This document shows positions 22,292 to 32,927 of a stretch of DNA of 62,822 nucleotides, in pieces (position 1 is the stretch's first letter; each line of letters begins with the position of its first letter). Origin of the DNA: Buttiauxella noackiae ATCC 51607 (lineage in GTDB: Bacteria > Pseudomonadota > Gammaproteobacteria > Enterobacterales > Enterobacteriaceae); contig NZ_LXEO01000052.1 in NCBI RefSeq assembly GCF_001654865.1, positions 1-62,822 of the forward strand, written 5' to 3'. The translations under genes and the position numbers were made by a program. The notes below the pieces were generated by a model. That model worked only from the letters and a program-made list of their open reading frames with translations, was not told where the DNA came from and ran no database searches.

Positions 22292-22575
22292 GCATTTCAA
22301 TTTATACATTTACAAAGTCATTTGCTAACGAAAGACTTTCTGCTGATGAGTTCGTCAATGCCTATATGGAGCTATGGCGGATAGAGCGAGATAACAAACA
22401 ATTATCACAAGATAATCAAGATTTGAGCGAGTACTTATCCAGTGTGTTTTGCTTGGCTGACTCATACAACCCAGAAGATGATAGAGATGATCATGAAATT
22501 GATGAGAATAAACTTCGTGAACAAATCATATCAATGATTAACTCATTTGAGAGTAAACATCCAAAAAATATCTAA
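22288..22575 (+). CDS. Colicin D-type immunity protein
   Basis: A 95-residue acidic protein starting within the toxin stop (ATGA overlap), so both are made together. The C-terminal segment ADSYNPEDDRDDHEIDENKL resembles the matching region of the colicin D immunity protein, which blocks the tRNase active site as a tRNA mimic. The helix-rich prediction and strong net negative charge fit. Function is inferred from resemblance and from its position next to the tRNase domain. Confidence 0.8.
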   Translation: MSISIYTFTKSFANERLSADEFVNAYMELWRIERDNKQLSQDNQDLSEYLSSVFCLADSYNPEDDRDDHEIDENKLREQIISMINSFESKHPKNI

Positions 22576-22706
22576 AGTAAATCAAAGCATAGGGAGCTTC
22601 AATCTTAGTTACGTTGCCCACCTCAGACAAATAGCCCACGATAGCGCAATGCCGCTCCCTAAACTGCGGCACTATAACGGCTTCCACTACAGGGAGCCGT
22701 TTTCCT

Positions 22707-22949
22707 ATGCCACTTCTCAACGACCTGCTCTATTTCCACGACCACCCGCTCATGCCGCCACCTTCTGCACAGCTTTTCGCAGAGCACCTTCCGGCTGAGT
22801 GGATACAACATTGCCTGACGCTTTAGCACGCCACGGTTCGCCGTCGTCGTCTGCCCGGTGATAGGGTTATCTGGATGGTGGTTTCTATGGCATTTTTCCG
22901 CAATGAACCCATTACCGTTCCACGCATGACAACGATTTTTGTTAAGTGA
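22707..22949 (+). pseudogene. IS4-type transposase N-terminal remnant
   Basis: The frame from the ATG at 22707 reads MPLLNDLLYF, PAEWIQHCLTL, then an in-frame TAG at 22824-22826, then HATVRRRRLPGDRVIWMVV and MAFFRNEPI. That pattern (helical start, then RRRRLP and MxxxRNEPI) is the N-terminal domain of IS4-family transposases such as InsG. The catalytic DDE part is missing and no inverted repeats are evident. The preceding 22576-22706 holds a gcggcac...ggctcc-rich stretch that may be part of the same remnant, and no gene. Confidence 0.7.
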
Positions 22950-22959
22950 GATACAGGCC

Positions 22960-23160
22960 ATGAGAAGAGAAGAGTTTGAAGTAGTTGTGTTAGCCGAAGA
23001 TTTGCCGGATGAAGGTTTAACTAAAGGCATGGTGGGTGCCATCGTATTTATTCATGAAAAACAAAATCTGGCTTACATGGTTGAATTTGTTGATGATGAA
23101 GGGCGAACTATTGCGATGCCTGATCTTTTACCTGAGCAAATAACGGATTATATCCCGTAA
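22960..23160 (+). CDS. Small DUF4926-like protein
   Basis: A 66-residue protein with the pattern of DUF4926: EEFEVVVLAEDLPDEGLTKGMVGAIV, then YMVEFVDDEGRTIAMPDLLPEQI. It is a predicted small beta-barrel. An upstream TTG at 22939 is in frame, but the ATG at 22960 fits the family. Function unknown. Its place just after a toxin-immunity pair and an IS remnant suggests an orphan immunity gene left from an earlier toxin module; that is inference. Confidence 0.6.
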   Translation: MRREEFEVVVLAEDLPDEGLTKGMVGAIVFIHEKQNLAYMVEFVDDEGRTIAMPDLLPEQITDYIP

Positions 23161-23305
23161 GGATAATTACAGGATTGCGGATTTACCATAACATCCGATA
23201 CCTGCCCCACCGCATCACCACGGATGGCGTTTCCGGTGTATTCAAGGAAAAAGATCCACCTTAAAACAGAGCCTTTGTTGCTCAATTTAGTCGGATTCAG
23301 AAACG

Positions 23306-23500
23306 TTGCGTGAATATTATGTGGCGCTAACGATAGTGCTGTTAAATCATAAGGAGTCAGCGGAACAGAAGGCACACATCACGGGAATATTATTTGAAAT
23401 GGTGAATCTGCTGGTCGACGACTTAAAAGCACCACGTTTTATTGATACTGGTGAGGGGTTGGCGATGATGAGCGGGGAGAAGGTTTCAGCAATTCATTAA
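23306..23500 (+). CDS. Hypothetical fragment
   Basis: A 64-residue open frame with no ATG at the front (it begins TTG), reading REYYVALTIVLLN and then ITGILFEMVNLLVDDL. It looks like the helical C-terminal end of a larger, lost gene. No family recognised. The preceding 23161-23305 contains no intact gene. Possibly not expressed. Confidence 0.3.
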   Translation: MREYYVALTIVLLNHKESAEQKAHITGILFEMVNLLVDDLKAPRFIDTGEGLAMMSGEKVSAIH

Positions 23501-23515
23501 GTTAGAAGAGTGGAT

Positions 23516-23540
23516 AAAACCCCTCTCCTAATGGAGAGGG
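23516..23540 (-). terminator. Terminator after phoU
   Basis: Read on the minus strand: ccctctcc-atta-ggagaggg followed by gtttta. It lies 29 bases past the phoU stop. Confidence 0.75.
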
Positions 23541-23568
23541 AACTGATTAAGTCAGATGAGGCAATAAA

Positions 23569-24294
23569 TCACTCTTTCGGATCTTTACCCGCCAGCAACT
23601 TATCCAACTCGTCACCGCCGACATGACGGAAGTCCTGGCCTTTAACGAAGTAGAAAATAAACTCGCAGATATTCTGGCAGCGGTCACCAATACGCTCGAT
23701 TGAACGCGCACAGAACAGCGCAGTCAGCACGCTTGGAATGGTGCGTGAGTCTTCCATCATATAAGTCATCAATTGGCGCACGATGCCTTCATATTCCTGG
23801 TCAACTTTCTTATCTTCACGATAGATACGCACTGCTTCATCGAGATCCATTCGCGCAAAAGCATCCAGCACATCATGCAGCATTTGCACGGTATGGCGGC
23901 CTAAGGATTCCAGGCTAACCAGCAACGGTTGGTGCTGCTGGGAGAATTTCTCCAGCGCCGTGCGGCAAATTTTATCGGCAACGTCACCGATACGTTCCAG
24001 CTCAGAAATTGTTTTGATGATGGCCATTACCAGGCGCAAGTCACTGGCGGTTGGCTGGCGTTTCGCAATGATGCGTACACAGGCTTCATCGATCGCGACT
24101 TCCATCATATTGACTTTCTGGTCGCCTTCGATAACGCGCTTCGCCAGCTCGCCATCTTGATTGTGCATGGCGGTGATGGCATCAGAAAGCTGTTGCTCCA
24201 CCAGCCCACCCATGGTCATCACCTGAGTGCGGATATATTCCAGCTCGGCATTAAACTGGCCGGAAATGTGTTTGTTGAGATTGAGGCTATCCAT
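23569..24294 (-). CDS. phoU: Phosphate signalling regulator PhoU
   Basis: A cytoplasmic peripheral protein that links the Pst transporter to PhoR and holds the Pho regulon off when phosphate is plentiful. Its 241 residues equal E. coli. It has two PhoU helical bundles with the metal-binding patterns [10 protein letters not shown] (about residue 92) and [15 protein letters not shown] (about residue 195). The start at 24294 has gggaga upstream. It is the last gene of pstSCAB-phoU, separated from pstB by an ERIC element. Confidence 0.98.
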   Translation of the reverse strand: MDSLNLNKHISGQFNAELEYIRTQVMTMGGLVEQQLSDAITAMHNQDGELAKRVIEGDQKVNMMEVAIDEACVRIIAKRQPTASDLRLVMAIIKTISELERIGDVADKICRTALEKFSQQHQPLLVSLESLGRHTVQMLHDVLDAFARMDLDEAVRIYREDKKVDQEYEGIVRQLMTYMMEDSRTIPSVLTALFCARSIERIGDRCQNICEFIFYFVKGQDFRHVGGDELDKLLAGKDPKE

Positions 24295-24307
24295 TGTATT
24301 CTCCCGT

Positions 24308-24430
24308 TGCCCGATAGATTTTAGACAGTAACAAGGCGGCAACTGAGCGAATCCCCAGGAGCGTAGAAAACTACGTGACTGGGGTGAGCAAAGGCAGCCA
24401 ACACAGTTACAGGCTGAAAGATAAAGGGCA
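24308..24430 (+). repeat. ERIC element between pstB and phoU
   Basis: It contains the diagnostic ERIC core: aaggcggcaa, gaatccccaggagc, gtgactggggtgagc and gcagccaacac. It fills the whole pstB-phoU gap and would be transcribed as a large hairpin in the operon mRNA. Confidence 0.88.
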
Positions 24431-24432
24431 AA

Positions 24433-27106
<2,674 letters not shown>

Positions 27107-27138
27107 TTACTCTTTAAGTTTAAATACATTTCTTACAA

Positions 27139-27214
27139 CATGTCGGATGTCGCTTACGCTAATCCGACCTACGAAAAGCAATTGTAAGGCGGATAAGCAT
27201 TCGCGCCATCCGCC
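27139..27214. repeat. BIME (two REP units) between pstS and pstC
   Basis: gtcggatgtcgcttacgctaatccgac at 27142-27168 and an inverted partner, ggcggataagcattcgcgccatccgcc, at 27188-27214. The position inside the operon fits mRNA stabilisation of pstS, which is needed in molar excess. Confidence 0.85.
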
Positions 27215-27225
27215 ATTCTCGTTAA

Positions 27226-28266
27226 TTAATAAAGCGCCTTACCAGAGCTGTCTTTCACGTTGGTCTTCCATGCAGCACGAACCTGCTCAACCACCGCATC
27301 TGGCAGAGCGGCGTAATCCAGGTCACTTGCCTGTTTAGCACCGTCTTTATAAGCCCAGTCGAAGAACTTCAGAACTTCAGCACCTTGCTCTGGGTTTTTC
27401 TGCTCTTTGTGAACCAGGATAAAGGTTGTAGACGTGATTGGCCACGCGCTGTCACCTTTCTGGTTTGTCAGATCCTGAGCGAATGATTTGCTCCAGTCAG
27501 CACCCTTCGCCGCATTGGCGAAGTTCTCTTCTGAAGGCGCTACTGGTTTACCATCAGCAGATACCAGTTTGGTATAAGCAAGATTGTTTTGTTTAGCGTA
27601 AGCGTATTCAACATAACCGATTGAACCAGGCAGGCGCTGCACGAAGGCTGCAATACCGTCGTTACCCTTACCGCCCAGGCCGGTCGGCCAGTTTACCGTT
27701 GAGCCTGCACCGATTTTAGATTTCCACTCTTCGTTCACTTTCGCCAGGTAGCTGGTGAAGACGAAGGAAGTACCGGAACCGTCAGCACGACGCACAACCG
27801 CGATATTCTGCTGTGGCAGTTTCATCCCTGGGTTGAGTTTAGCAATTGCTTCGTCATCCCATTTTTTGATTTTGCCCAGGTAGATGTCACCCAGAGTTTT
27901 ACCGTCGAGCACCAGCTCACCGGATTTCACGCCCGGCAGGTTTACTGCCAGAACGACACCACCGATAACAGTCGGGAACTGGAACAGCCCCTCTTGTTGC
28001 AGTTTATCGTCAGACAGCGGGGCATCAGATGCGCCGAAATCTACAGTGTTAGCAATGATTTGTTTAACGCCACCTGAGGAGCCAATACCCTGGTAGTTCA
28101 CTTTATTACCAGTTGATTTATTGTAGGTATCTGCCCATTTGGCATACACCGGCGCAGGGAATGTTGCACCAGCACCAGTCAGGCTTGCAGCGGCGTTTGC
28201 GCCGAAAGCAGTCAGGGATAAGGTCGCGGCGACAACAGTTGCGACAGTGGTACGCATAACTTTCAT
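27226..28266 (-). CDS. pstS: Periplasmic phosphate-binding protein PstS
   Basis: A high-affinity phosphate receptor for PstCAB. It has 346 residues, as in E. coli. The signal peptide ends near ANA ([25 protein letters not shown], described here by its ends). The mature part starts [19 protein letters not shown]. Phosphate-contact segments visible are [23 protein letters not shown] and [15 protein letters not shown]. It is the first gene of the operon and is preceded by two Pho boxes. Confidence 0.99.
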   Translation of the reverse strand: MKVMRTTVATVVAATLSLTAFGANAAASLTGAGATFPAPVYAKWADTYNKSTGNKVNYQGIGSSGGVKQIIANTVDFGASDAPLSDDKLQQEGLFQFPTVIGGVVLAVNLPGVKSGELVLDGKTLGDIYLGKIKKWDDEAIAKLNPGMKLPQQNIAVVRRADGSGTSFVFTSYLAKVNEEWKSKIGAGSTVNWPTGLGGKGNDGIAAFVQRLPGSIGYVEYAYAKQNNLAYTKLVSADGKPVAPSEENFANAAKGADWSKSFAQDLTNQKGDSAWPITSTTFILVHKEQKNPEQGAEVLKFFDWAYKDGAKQASDLDYAALPDAVVEQVRAAWKTNVKDSSGKALY

Positions 28267-28324
28267 AATGTCTCCTGCAGAGGTGAACGTAAATCGTTGT
28301 TTAGTGGATGCAGGATAGAAAATA

Positions 28325-28374
28325 GGACAGTTTGGTGACAGTTAAATGTACGAAATATGACAGTTTTATGACAG
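28325..28374 (-). promoter_or_regulatory. Pho boxes of the pst operon
   Basis: On the minus strand, a perfect 18-bp Pho box CTGTCATAAAACTGTCAT lies at 28357-28374 and a second, ACTGTCACCAAACTGTCC, at 28325-28342. The arrangement matches E. coli pstS, where PhoB-P activates transcription under phosphate starvation. Confidence 0.95.
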
Positions 28375-28400
28375 GCCGCTTTGCTGCTTATTTTCCCCTG

Positions 28401-29165
28401 TCATACGGCAGATTCTGAATGCTTAATCCGCTTCAATAATTCACTTTGTTCCTCGCCAGTTAAATAGCGTGATTCCCCTAACGGCAACCCTTCCAGATAG
28501 ATATTCATGATGCGGATTCGTTCAAGCCGGGTGACTTCATAGCCAAAATACTTACACATCCGGCGGATCTGACGGTTCAATCCTTGAACTAATATAATGC
28601 GAAATATTTGAGAAGATTCTTTCGTCACTTTACAGGGTTTGGTTACCGTACCCAGTATCGGAACACCCGCGCTCAACCCAATAATAAACTCGTCAGACAT
28701 CGGTTTGTTCACGGTGACGACATACTCTTTTTCGTGATTATTACCGGCGCGTAGAATTTTATTAACTACATCACCGTGGTTGGTCAGTAAAATCAGCCCC
28801 TGCGAATGTTTATCCAGACGCCCGACAGGAGAAACGCGTTTGTCGCTATGAATGAGACCACTGATGTTATCGCACACACTCTTTTCCATCGTGGTGATGA
28901 TGCCCACAGGCTTATTTAGAACCATCAGCACGAGATCGTTTTCATCACGGGGCTCAATAAGCTGGTTGTTTAGCTTCACCACATCCCCGGAAAACACCTG
29001 AGCGCCAAAACTAGCCTGCCTGCCGTTAATAAACACATCGCCTTCTTCAACGTAACGATCGGCCTGACGGCGGGAACAGATACCGCAATCGCTAATGTAC
29101 TTATTAATTCGTATCGGTGAATCGGTGGGGATTATGCGGTGCATATCATTCATATTTTTCATCAT
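28401..29165 (-). CDS. RluF-like 23S rRNA pseudouridine synthase (RsuA/RluB/E/F family)
   Basis: A family member with an N-terminal S4 RNA-binding domain ([28 protein letters not shown]) and a catalytic domain whose Asp lies in the [11 protein letters not shown] motif. Later it has [11 protein letters not shown] and [26 protein letters not shown], closest in feel to RluF. It lacks the long basic tail of E. coli RluF. The frame stays open to an ATG at 29237, but that part contains a perfect CRP site, so the real start is probably 29165 or one of the ATGs just inside. It is not part of the E. coli pstS-glmS interval and may be a second RluF copy. Confidence 0.8.
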   Translation of the reverse strand: MMKNMNDMHRIIPTDSPIRINKYISDCGICSRRQADRYVEEGDVFINGRQASFGAQVFSGDVVKLNNQLIEPRDENDLVLMVLNKPVGIITTMEKSVCDNISGLIHSDKRVSPVGRLDKHSQGLILLTNHGDVVNKILRAGNNHEKEYVVTVNKPMSDEFIIGLSAGVPILGTVTKPCKVTKESSQIFRIILVQGLNRQIRRMCKYFGYEVTRLERIRIMNIYLEGLPLGESRYLTGEEQSELLKRIKHSESAV

Positions 29166-29189
29166 TACTAGTAATTCATCACTTAAAGA

Positions 29190-29209
29190 AATGTGACACA
29201 CATCACATA
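29190..29209. promoter_or_regulatory. CRP binding site between rluF-like and exuT-like genes
   Basis: aatgtgacacacatcacata contains a perfect TGTGA-N6-TCACA. A weaker TGTGA-led site lies near 29295. The site is placed to serve the divergent pair. Confidence 0.75.
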
Positions 29210-29262
29210 CATTATCCTTTAGGGGTAGATTACACATAAAAAATTGAGATTAATCACAAATA

Positions 29263-29286
29263 AAAGTGAAACACAGGTTCATTATC
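29263..29286. promoter_or_regulatory. Possible KdgR- or UxuR-type operator before the exuT-like gene
   Basis: aagtgaaacacaggttcatta is an imperfect inverted repeat (tgaaac / ggttca) resembling uronate-regulator operators. Weak on its own. It gains weight from the clear KdgR-type site at the pelX-like gene. Confidence 0.35.
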
Positions 29287-29450
29287 AAAAGAAGATGTGA
29301 TCTACATAACAAAAACAAGTCCAGGATGGGCCAAACCAGAATCCTCGACGTCTTCTGAAGCGCCGCTGATTTTTATCTCCTCTGAATTATTTATTTGCCT
29401 GCTGCCTTGCAGCGGGCAGGCCACTTATTGCTTGAAAACGGGGATTCATT

Positions 29451-30722
29451 ATGCGCAAAACAGGCCACAAGCGCTGGTTTATGCTGTCACTGGTGACATT
29501 AGGCACCATTCTTTGCTATTTAACCCGAAATACTATTTCTGCCGCAGCGCCAACATTACAGAGCGATTTGCACATTACCACCCAGCAATATTCTTACATT
29601 ATTGCGACATTCTCGGCGTGTTACACCATTGCACAACCTATCGCAGGTTATCTGCTTGATACTTTAGGCACCAAAGTGGGTTACACCATTTTCGGCCTGA
29701 TGTGGGGTGTGTTCTGCATTGGTGCATCATTTGCGACAGGCTGGAAAGGTTTGGCAATGTTCCGTGGCCTTGGTGGTTTCGCCGAAAGTGCGATGATTCC
29801 TGCCGGATTAAAATCAGTGACTGAATGGTTCCCGGATACCGAACGTTCAGTCGCCGTAGGCTATTTCAACGTTGGTTCTTCTATAGGCGCAGTGATCGCA
29901 CCTCCGCTGGTGGCCTGGGCTATTTATATCAGAGACTGGAGACTGGCGTTTATTCTCGTCGGTATTTTCAGTGTGCTGTGGGCTACGGGTTGGTACTTCA
30001 CTTATAACCGTCCATCGAAAAGCAAATCACTGTCCCGGGAAGAGTATCTCTATATAACCGATGGTCAGCCAGAGAAACCAAAGGTTGAGAAAGTTCGTAT
30101 TGGTCGCCTGCTGAAACAACGTAAGTTTTGGGGTATCGCATTGCCGCGTTTCCTGGCAGAACCTGCGTGGGGTACGTTTAACGCGTGGATCCCACTGTTT
30201 ATGGTGCACACCTACGGATTTAACCTTAAAGATATCGCTATGTTTGCCTGGATCCCGATGCTGTTCGCCGATTTTGGCTGCATTATTGGCGGTTATCTGC
30301 CTGGTATGTTCCAGAAAATTTTCGGGGTGAATATTGTTGTATCGCGCAAACTGGTCGTCACAATGGGTGCCGTGCTGATGATCCTGCCGGGCATGGTCGG
30401 TTTGTTCGGCAGCCCAATGGTGGCAATTGCACTGTTATGCGTCGGTGGCTTCGCTCACCAGTCACTGTCTGGCGCGTTGATTACGCTGTCTTCTGATATG
30501 TTCGACTCCAACGAAGTTGCTACCGCTAACGGATTTACCGGCATGGCTGCGTGGACGGCCAGCACCATGTTTGCACTGGTTGTGGGTGCGCTGGCTGACA
30601 CTGTTGGTTTCAGCCCGTTGTTCGCGGTGCTTTCGGTGTTTGATGTTATCGGAGCGATTGTCTTGTGGGTGTTGCTGAAATCACCTGAGGAACCAAAACT
30701 GGTGACACAGAAAGAGAGTTGA
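29451..30722 (+). CDS. MFS hexuronate transporter, ExuT-like
   Basis: A 423-residue major facilitator of the anion:cation symporter group, closely resembling ExuT, the galacturonate/glucuronate:proton symporter. Signatures are RWFMLSLVTLGTILCYLTRN at the start and GYFNVGSSIGAVIAPPLVAWA (about residue 140). ALPRFLAEPAWGTFNAWIPL (about residue 227) and GALITLSSDMFDSNEVATANG lie further on. It has twelve helices with a central hydrophilic loop. It sits alone between pstS and glmS, with a strong terminator. It is likely a paralogue of a main exuT elsewhere. The substrate is inferred to be a hexuronate. Confidence 0.83.
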   Translation: MRKTGHKRWFMLSLVTLGTILCYLTRNTISAAAPTLQSDLHITTQQYSYIIATFSACYTIAQPIAGYLLDTLGTKVGYTIFGLMWGVFCIGASFATGWKGLAMFRGLGGFAESAMIPAGLKSVTEWFPDTERSVAVGYFNVGSSIGAVIAPPLVAWAIYIRDWRLAFILVGIFSVLWATGWYFTYNRPSKSKSLSREEYLYITDGQPEKPKVEKVRIGRLLKQRKFWGIALPRFLAEPAWGTFNAWIPLFMVHTYGFNLKDIAMFAWIPMLFADFGCIIGGYLPGMFQKIFGVNIVVSRKLVVTMGAVLMILPGMVGLFGSPMVAIALLCVGGFAHQSLSGALITLSSDMFDSNEVATANGFTGMAAWTASTMFALVVGALADTVGFSPLFAVLSVFDVIGAIVLWVLLKSPEEPKLVTQKES

Positions 30723-30731
30723 TTTAGCAAT

Positions 30732-30768
30732 AAAAAGCCCGGTTGTGCTAAGCGCAACCGGGCTTTTT
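30732..30768. terminator. Bidirectional terminator between exuT-like gene and glmS
   Basis: A long stem, aaaaagcccggttg...caaccgggcttttt, with A- and T-runs on the two sides. It serves both convergent genes. Confidence 0.92.
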
Positions 30769-30794
30769 CATTTTGTATGACAGCTTAAAACGGC

Positions 30795-32624
30795 TTACTC
30801 AACCGTAACTGATTTTGCCAGGTTACGTGGCTGGTCAACGTCGGTGCCTTTAATCAGCGCAACGTGATAAGACAGCAACTGCAACGGGACGGTGTAGAAG
30901 ATAGGTGCGATCACTTCTTCAACGTGAGGCATTTCAATGATGTGCATATTGTCGCTGCTAGCAAAGCCTGCATCTTTATCTGCAAATACATACAGATGGC
31001 CGCCACGCGCGCGCACTTCTTCGATATTCGATTTCAGCTTTTCAAGCAGTTCGTTGTTTGGAGCCACAACGATAACCGGCATATCCGCATCAATCAGCGC
31101 CAGCGGGCCGTGTTTCAGCTCGCCTGCCGCATACGCTTCAGCGTGAATGTAAGAGATCTCTTTGAGCTTCAGCGCGCCTTCCATTGCGATTGGGTACTGA
31201 TCGCCACGACCTAAGAACAGCGCATGATGCTTGTCAGAGAAATCTTCAGCCAGCGCTTCAATACGTTTGTCCTGGGACAACATTTGCTCGATACGGCTCG
31301 GCAGCGCCTGCAAACCATGAACAATGTCTTGCTCAATCGAAGCATCAGCACCTTTCAGGCGGCTCAGTTTCGCCACCAGCATCAGCAGAACGGTCAACTG
31401 AGTGGTAAACGCTTTGGTCGAAGCCACACCGATTTCAGTACCCGCGTTGGTCATCAGCGCCAGATCGGATTCACGCACCAGAGAAGAACCCGGCACGTTA
31501 CAGATAGCCAGAGAGCCCAGATAGCCCAGCTCTTTAGACAAACGCAGCGCCGCAAGGGTATCTGCCGTTTCACCGGACTGAGAAAGGGTAATCATCAGGC
31601 TGTTACGACGCACCGCTGATTTACGGTAGCGGAATTCAGACGCGATTTCGACATCGCAAGGCACGCCTGCCAGTGATTCAAACCAGTAGCGCGAAACCAT
31701 CCCTGAGTTGTAGGAAGTGCCACACGCCACAATTTGAATGTGCTCAACCTGAGACAACATTTCGTTGGCTTGTGGGCCAAGCTCAGAGAGATCGATAGCA
31801 CCATGGCTAATGCGGCCCGTCAGGGTATTTTTAATCGCGTTCGGCTGCTCGTAGATCTCTTTTTGCATGTAGTGGCGATAAATACCTTTATCGCCTGCGT
31901 CATATTGCAGACTGGATTCGATATCAGGACGTTTAACCTGCTCACCTTTGGTATCGAATACGGTTACAGAGCGACGAGTCACTTCTGCGATATCGCCTTC
32001 TTCCAGGAAGATGAAGCGACGCGTTACCGGCAGCAATGCCAGTTGGTCGGAGGCGATAAAGTTTTCTCCCATCCCCAGGCCGATAACCATTGGGCTGCCT
32101 GAACGGGCTGCCAGCAGCACGTCTGGATTACGGGTGTCCATGATGACAGTGCCGTAAGCGCCACGCAGTTGCGGGATGGTTCGCAGCACAGCTTCACGCA
32201 AAGTACCGCCTTGCTCCAGTTCCCAGTGAACCAGGTGAGCAATAACTTCGGTATCCGTTTGTGAAACGAAGGTGTAACCACGACCCTGTAGTGCTTCGCG
32301 CAGCGGTTCATAGTTTTCGATAATGCCGTTATGAACCACCACAATATGTTCGGAAACATGCGGGTGAGCGTTAACTTCTGATGGTTCGCCGTGTGTCGCC
32401 CAGCGAGTGTGTGCAATACCAGTACCGCCATGCAGCGCAGTTTCTGCGGCAGCTTCAGCCAGCTTGTTCACTTTACCCAGACGACGCAGACGGGTCATAT
32501 GACCTTTTTCATCTACTACAGCCAGGCCCGCAGAGTCATAACCACGGTATTCCAGACGACGTAATCCTTCGAGAAGGATTTCAGCGATATCACGTTGCGC
32601 AACCGCGCCAACAATTCCACACAT
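30795..32624 (-). CDS. glmS: Glucosamine-6-phosphate synthase (isomerizing)
   Basis: It makes glucosamine-6-phosphate from fructose-6-phosphate and glutamine, the first step to UDP-GlcNAc. It has 609 residues, as in E. coli. Catalytic Cys2 ([12 protein letters not shown]) starts the N-terminal glutaminase domain. Two SIS sugar-isomerase domains follow ([30 protein letters not shown]). The C-terminus ends [11 protein letters not shown]. It lies downstream of glmU, and in E. coli its translation is activated by the small RNA GlmZ. Here an ERIC element sits in the 5' region. Confidence 0.99.
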   Translation of the reverse strand: MCGIVGAVAQRDIAEILLEGLRRLEYRGYDSAGLAVVDEKGHMTRLRRLGKVNKLAEAAAETALHGGTGIAHTRWATHGEPSEVNAHPHVSEHIVVVHNGIIENYEPLREALQGRGYTFVSQTDTEVIAHLVHWELEQGGTLREAVLRTIPQLRGAYGTVIMDTRNPDVLLAARSGSPMVIGLGMGENFIASDQLALLPVTRRFIFLEEGDIAEVTRRSVTVFDTKGEQVKRPDIESSLQYDAGDKGIYRHYMQKEIYEQPNAIKNTLTGRISHGAIDLSELGPQANEMLSQVEHIQIVACGTSYNSGMVSRYWFESLAGVPCDVEIASEFRYRKSAVRRNSLMITLSQSGETADTLAALRLSKELGYLGSLAICNVPGSSLVRESDLALMTNAGTEIGVASTKAFTTQLTVLLMLVAKLSRLKGADASIEQDIVHGLQALPSRIEQMLSQDKRIEALAEDFSDKHHALFLGRGDQYPIAMEGALKLKEISYIHAEAYAAGELKHGPLALIDADMPVIVVAPNNELLEKLKSNIEEVRARGGHLYVFADKDAGFASSDNMHIIEMPHVEEVIAPIFYTVPLQLLSYHVALIKGTDVDQPRNLAKSVTVE

Positions 32625-32678
32625 AAGATTAGATTCCTGATAATGGCTTTACGCCATGTGTTGTCGCTGACCTGTTTT

Positions 32679-32803
32679 ACCTGTCGTCTTTCGCACTACA
32701 GATGCGTTGGCTGCACTTGCTCATCCAGACCACTTACTTGTGTAAGCTCCCAGGAATTCTCAAGTTTACCGCCTTTCTGTCGCACGAAATTCTTTAGGTA
32801 AAT
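32679..32803 (-). repeat. ERIC element between glmU and glmS
   Basis: It contains tgcgttggctgcacttgctc, ccacttacttgtgtaagctccc and ttaccgcctttctg, a diverged ERIC core in the reverse orientation. Confidence 0.85.
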
Positions 32804-32897
32804 ATCCCGTTTTCCGGGGCCCCGAGCCTTGTAGAGAGTGGGGTTATTTTTTAGTACTGCCGCGGAGCGGGTCATTTTCGAGAATGACCTTCACTCC

Positions 32898-32922
32898 AAC
32901 CCTCTCCCATGGGAGAGGGTTA
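32898..32922. repeat. Hairpin just after glmU
   Basis: accctctccc and gggagagggt form a perfect stem around cat. It lies 6 bases past the glmU stop and may be a processing or termination element in glmUS mRNA. Confidence 0.6.
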
Positions 32923-32927
32923 AAAAA

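Noticed and set aside
22547-22798. An 83-codon plus-strand frame across the immunity gene end and IS remnant
   Set aside because: It spans two unrelated pieces in the wrong frame for both; the IS4-like frame at 22707 explains the sequence better.
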